From assembly GCA_030151845.1 (NCBI GenBank), contig JASLCM010000052.1, positions 1 through 6,165 of the forward strand: 6,165 nucleotides of DNA, given 5' to 3'. The DNA comes from Bacteroides sp. Its GTDB lineage: Bacteria > Bacteroidota > Bacteroidia > Bacteroidales > Bacteroidaceae. A program made the position numbers and the translations under genes. The notes under the pieces were generated by a model. The model was not told the DNA's origin. It did no database searches and was given only the letters and a program-made list of their open reading frames with translations. How positions within the stretch are numbered: position 1 is the stretch's first letter; every line of letters begins with the position of its first letter. Below are positions 5,998 to 6,165 of the stretch, piece by piece.

Positions 5998-6005
5998 CAA
6001 ATATA
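5998..6005 (-). promoter_or_regulatory. Probable promoter of the response regulator/kinase operon, -7 box
   Basis: The minus strand reads TATATTTG, a perfect TAnnTTTG -7 box, about 25 nt before the response-regulator ATG. The sequence about 19-20 nt further upstream is not TTTG, so the -33 element is weak, as in many regulated promoters. The leader would be short, about 20 nt, and includes the AAGAGG ribosome binding site. Confidence 0.55.
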
Positions 6006-6031
6006 CCAATCTATCGCTAAATAAGAGAATT

Positions 6032-6067
6032 CTATAAAAACAATAATGGGGACAGTTTGTCCCCATT
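6032..6067 (-). terminator. Strong intrinsic terminator of the gene at the right edge
   Basis: AATGGGGACA (6045-6054) and TGTCCCCATT (6058-6067) form a perfect 10-bp stem around a GTT loop, extended by a T/G wobble and an A/T pair. On the minus strand it is followed by ATTGTTTTTATAG. It lies 22 nt past the TGA of the minus-strand reading frame at 6090-6165 and separates that transcript from the two-component operon. Confidence 0.85.
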
Positions 6068-6089
6068 GTATCAAATCTTTATGTTTCTA

Positions 6090-6165
6090 TCACCTCACAA
6101 CTCTTCCAGAACCATCTCCTTCCATTAACTTCACCACTTCATCTACTGTCACTAAGTTAAAGTCT
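6090..6165 (-). CDS. C-terminal end of an unidentified protein; N-terminus beyond window
   Basis: The minus strand carries an open frame running in from the right edge. It encodes 24 residues, DFNLVTVDEVVKLMEGDGSG and then RVVR, before TGA at 6092-6090. One other minus frame tested ends in a stop codon after two codons. A strong terminator 22 nt downstream supports a real gene end. The pattern 'LVTVDEVVKLME...GSGRVV' is vaguely like the C-terminus of zinc-type or quinone-reductase medium-chain dehydrogenases, but it is too short to assign and I do not claim it. Confidence 0.65.
   Translation of the reverse strand, partial: DFNLVTVDEVVKLMEGDGSGRVVR

Noticed and set aside
1..6165. CRISPR arrays, insertion sequences, tRNA or rRNA genes, phage or toxin-antitoxin modules.
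   Set aside because: No regularly spaced repeats, transposase motifs, cloverleaf patterns or such gene pairs were seen; nearly all of the window is accounted for by ordinary chromosomal genes.

Overview
The window looks like a chromosomal segment of a low-GC Bacteroidota, most likely order Bacteroidales. The reasons are a fused single-chain iron-sulfur L-serine dehydratase of the Bacteroides type, a NigD-like lipoprotein (a family essentially confined to this phylum), an ECF sigma factor paired with a membrane-anchored beta-barrel anti-sigma protein, weak Shine-Dalgarno sequences, and TAnnTTTG -7 promoter boxes upstream of two genes. The genus cannot be fixed from the sequence alone.

Layout. 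1-962 (minus): the first 320 codons of sdaA, cut off at the left edge. 963-1234: a gap with the sdaA promoter, which carries an imperfect dyad, and the terminator of the next gene. 1235-1921 (minus): a NigD-like lipoprotein. 1922-2097: a divergent promoter region. 2098-3911 (plus): a two-gene operon of an ECF sigma factor and a protein with an N-terminal anti-sigma-like segment, one inner-membrane helix, a long disordered periplasmic linker and a C-terminal eight-stranded outer-membrane beta-barrel. 3922-5972 (minus): a response regulator and histidine kinase overlapping by 4 nt (ATGA), convergent with the sigma operon and only 10 nt from it. 5973-6165: the promoter of the two-component operon, a strong intrinsic terminator, and the last 24 codons of an unidentified minus-strand gene.

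The most interesting part is 1235-3911. Its architecture matches the dual membrane-spanning anti-sigma factor (Dma) family described, as I recall, in Bacteroides thetaiotaomicron, where Dma1 controls the ECF21-type sigma factor Das1 and outer-membrane vesicle production. One protein would link the cell surface to a cytoplasmic sigma factor. I also find the same bipartite motif, GCAGTATT-N12-GTATTTA, pointing outward in both directions of the divergent promoter region: once toward the sigma operon and once toward the NigD-like gene. This suggests that the sigma factor drives its own operon and the surface lipoprotein. The sdaA gene, the two-component pair and the right-edge gene appear to be ordinary, unrelated neighbours.
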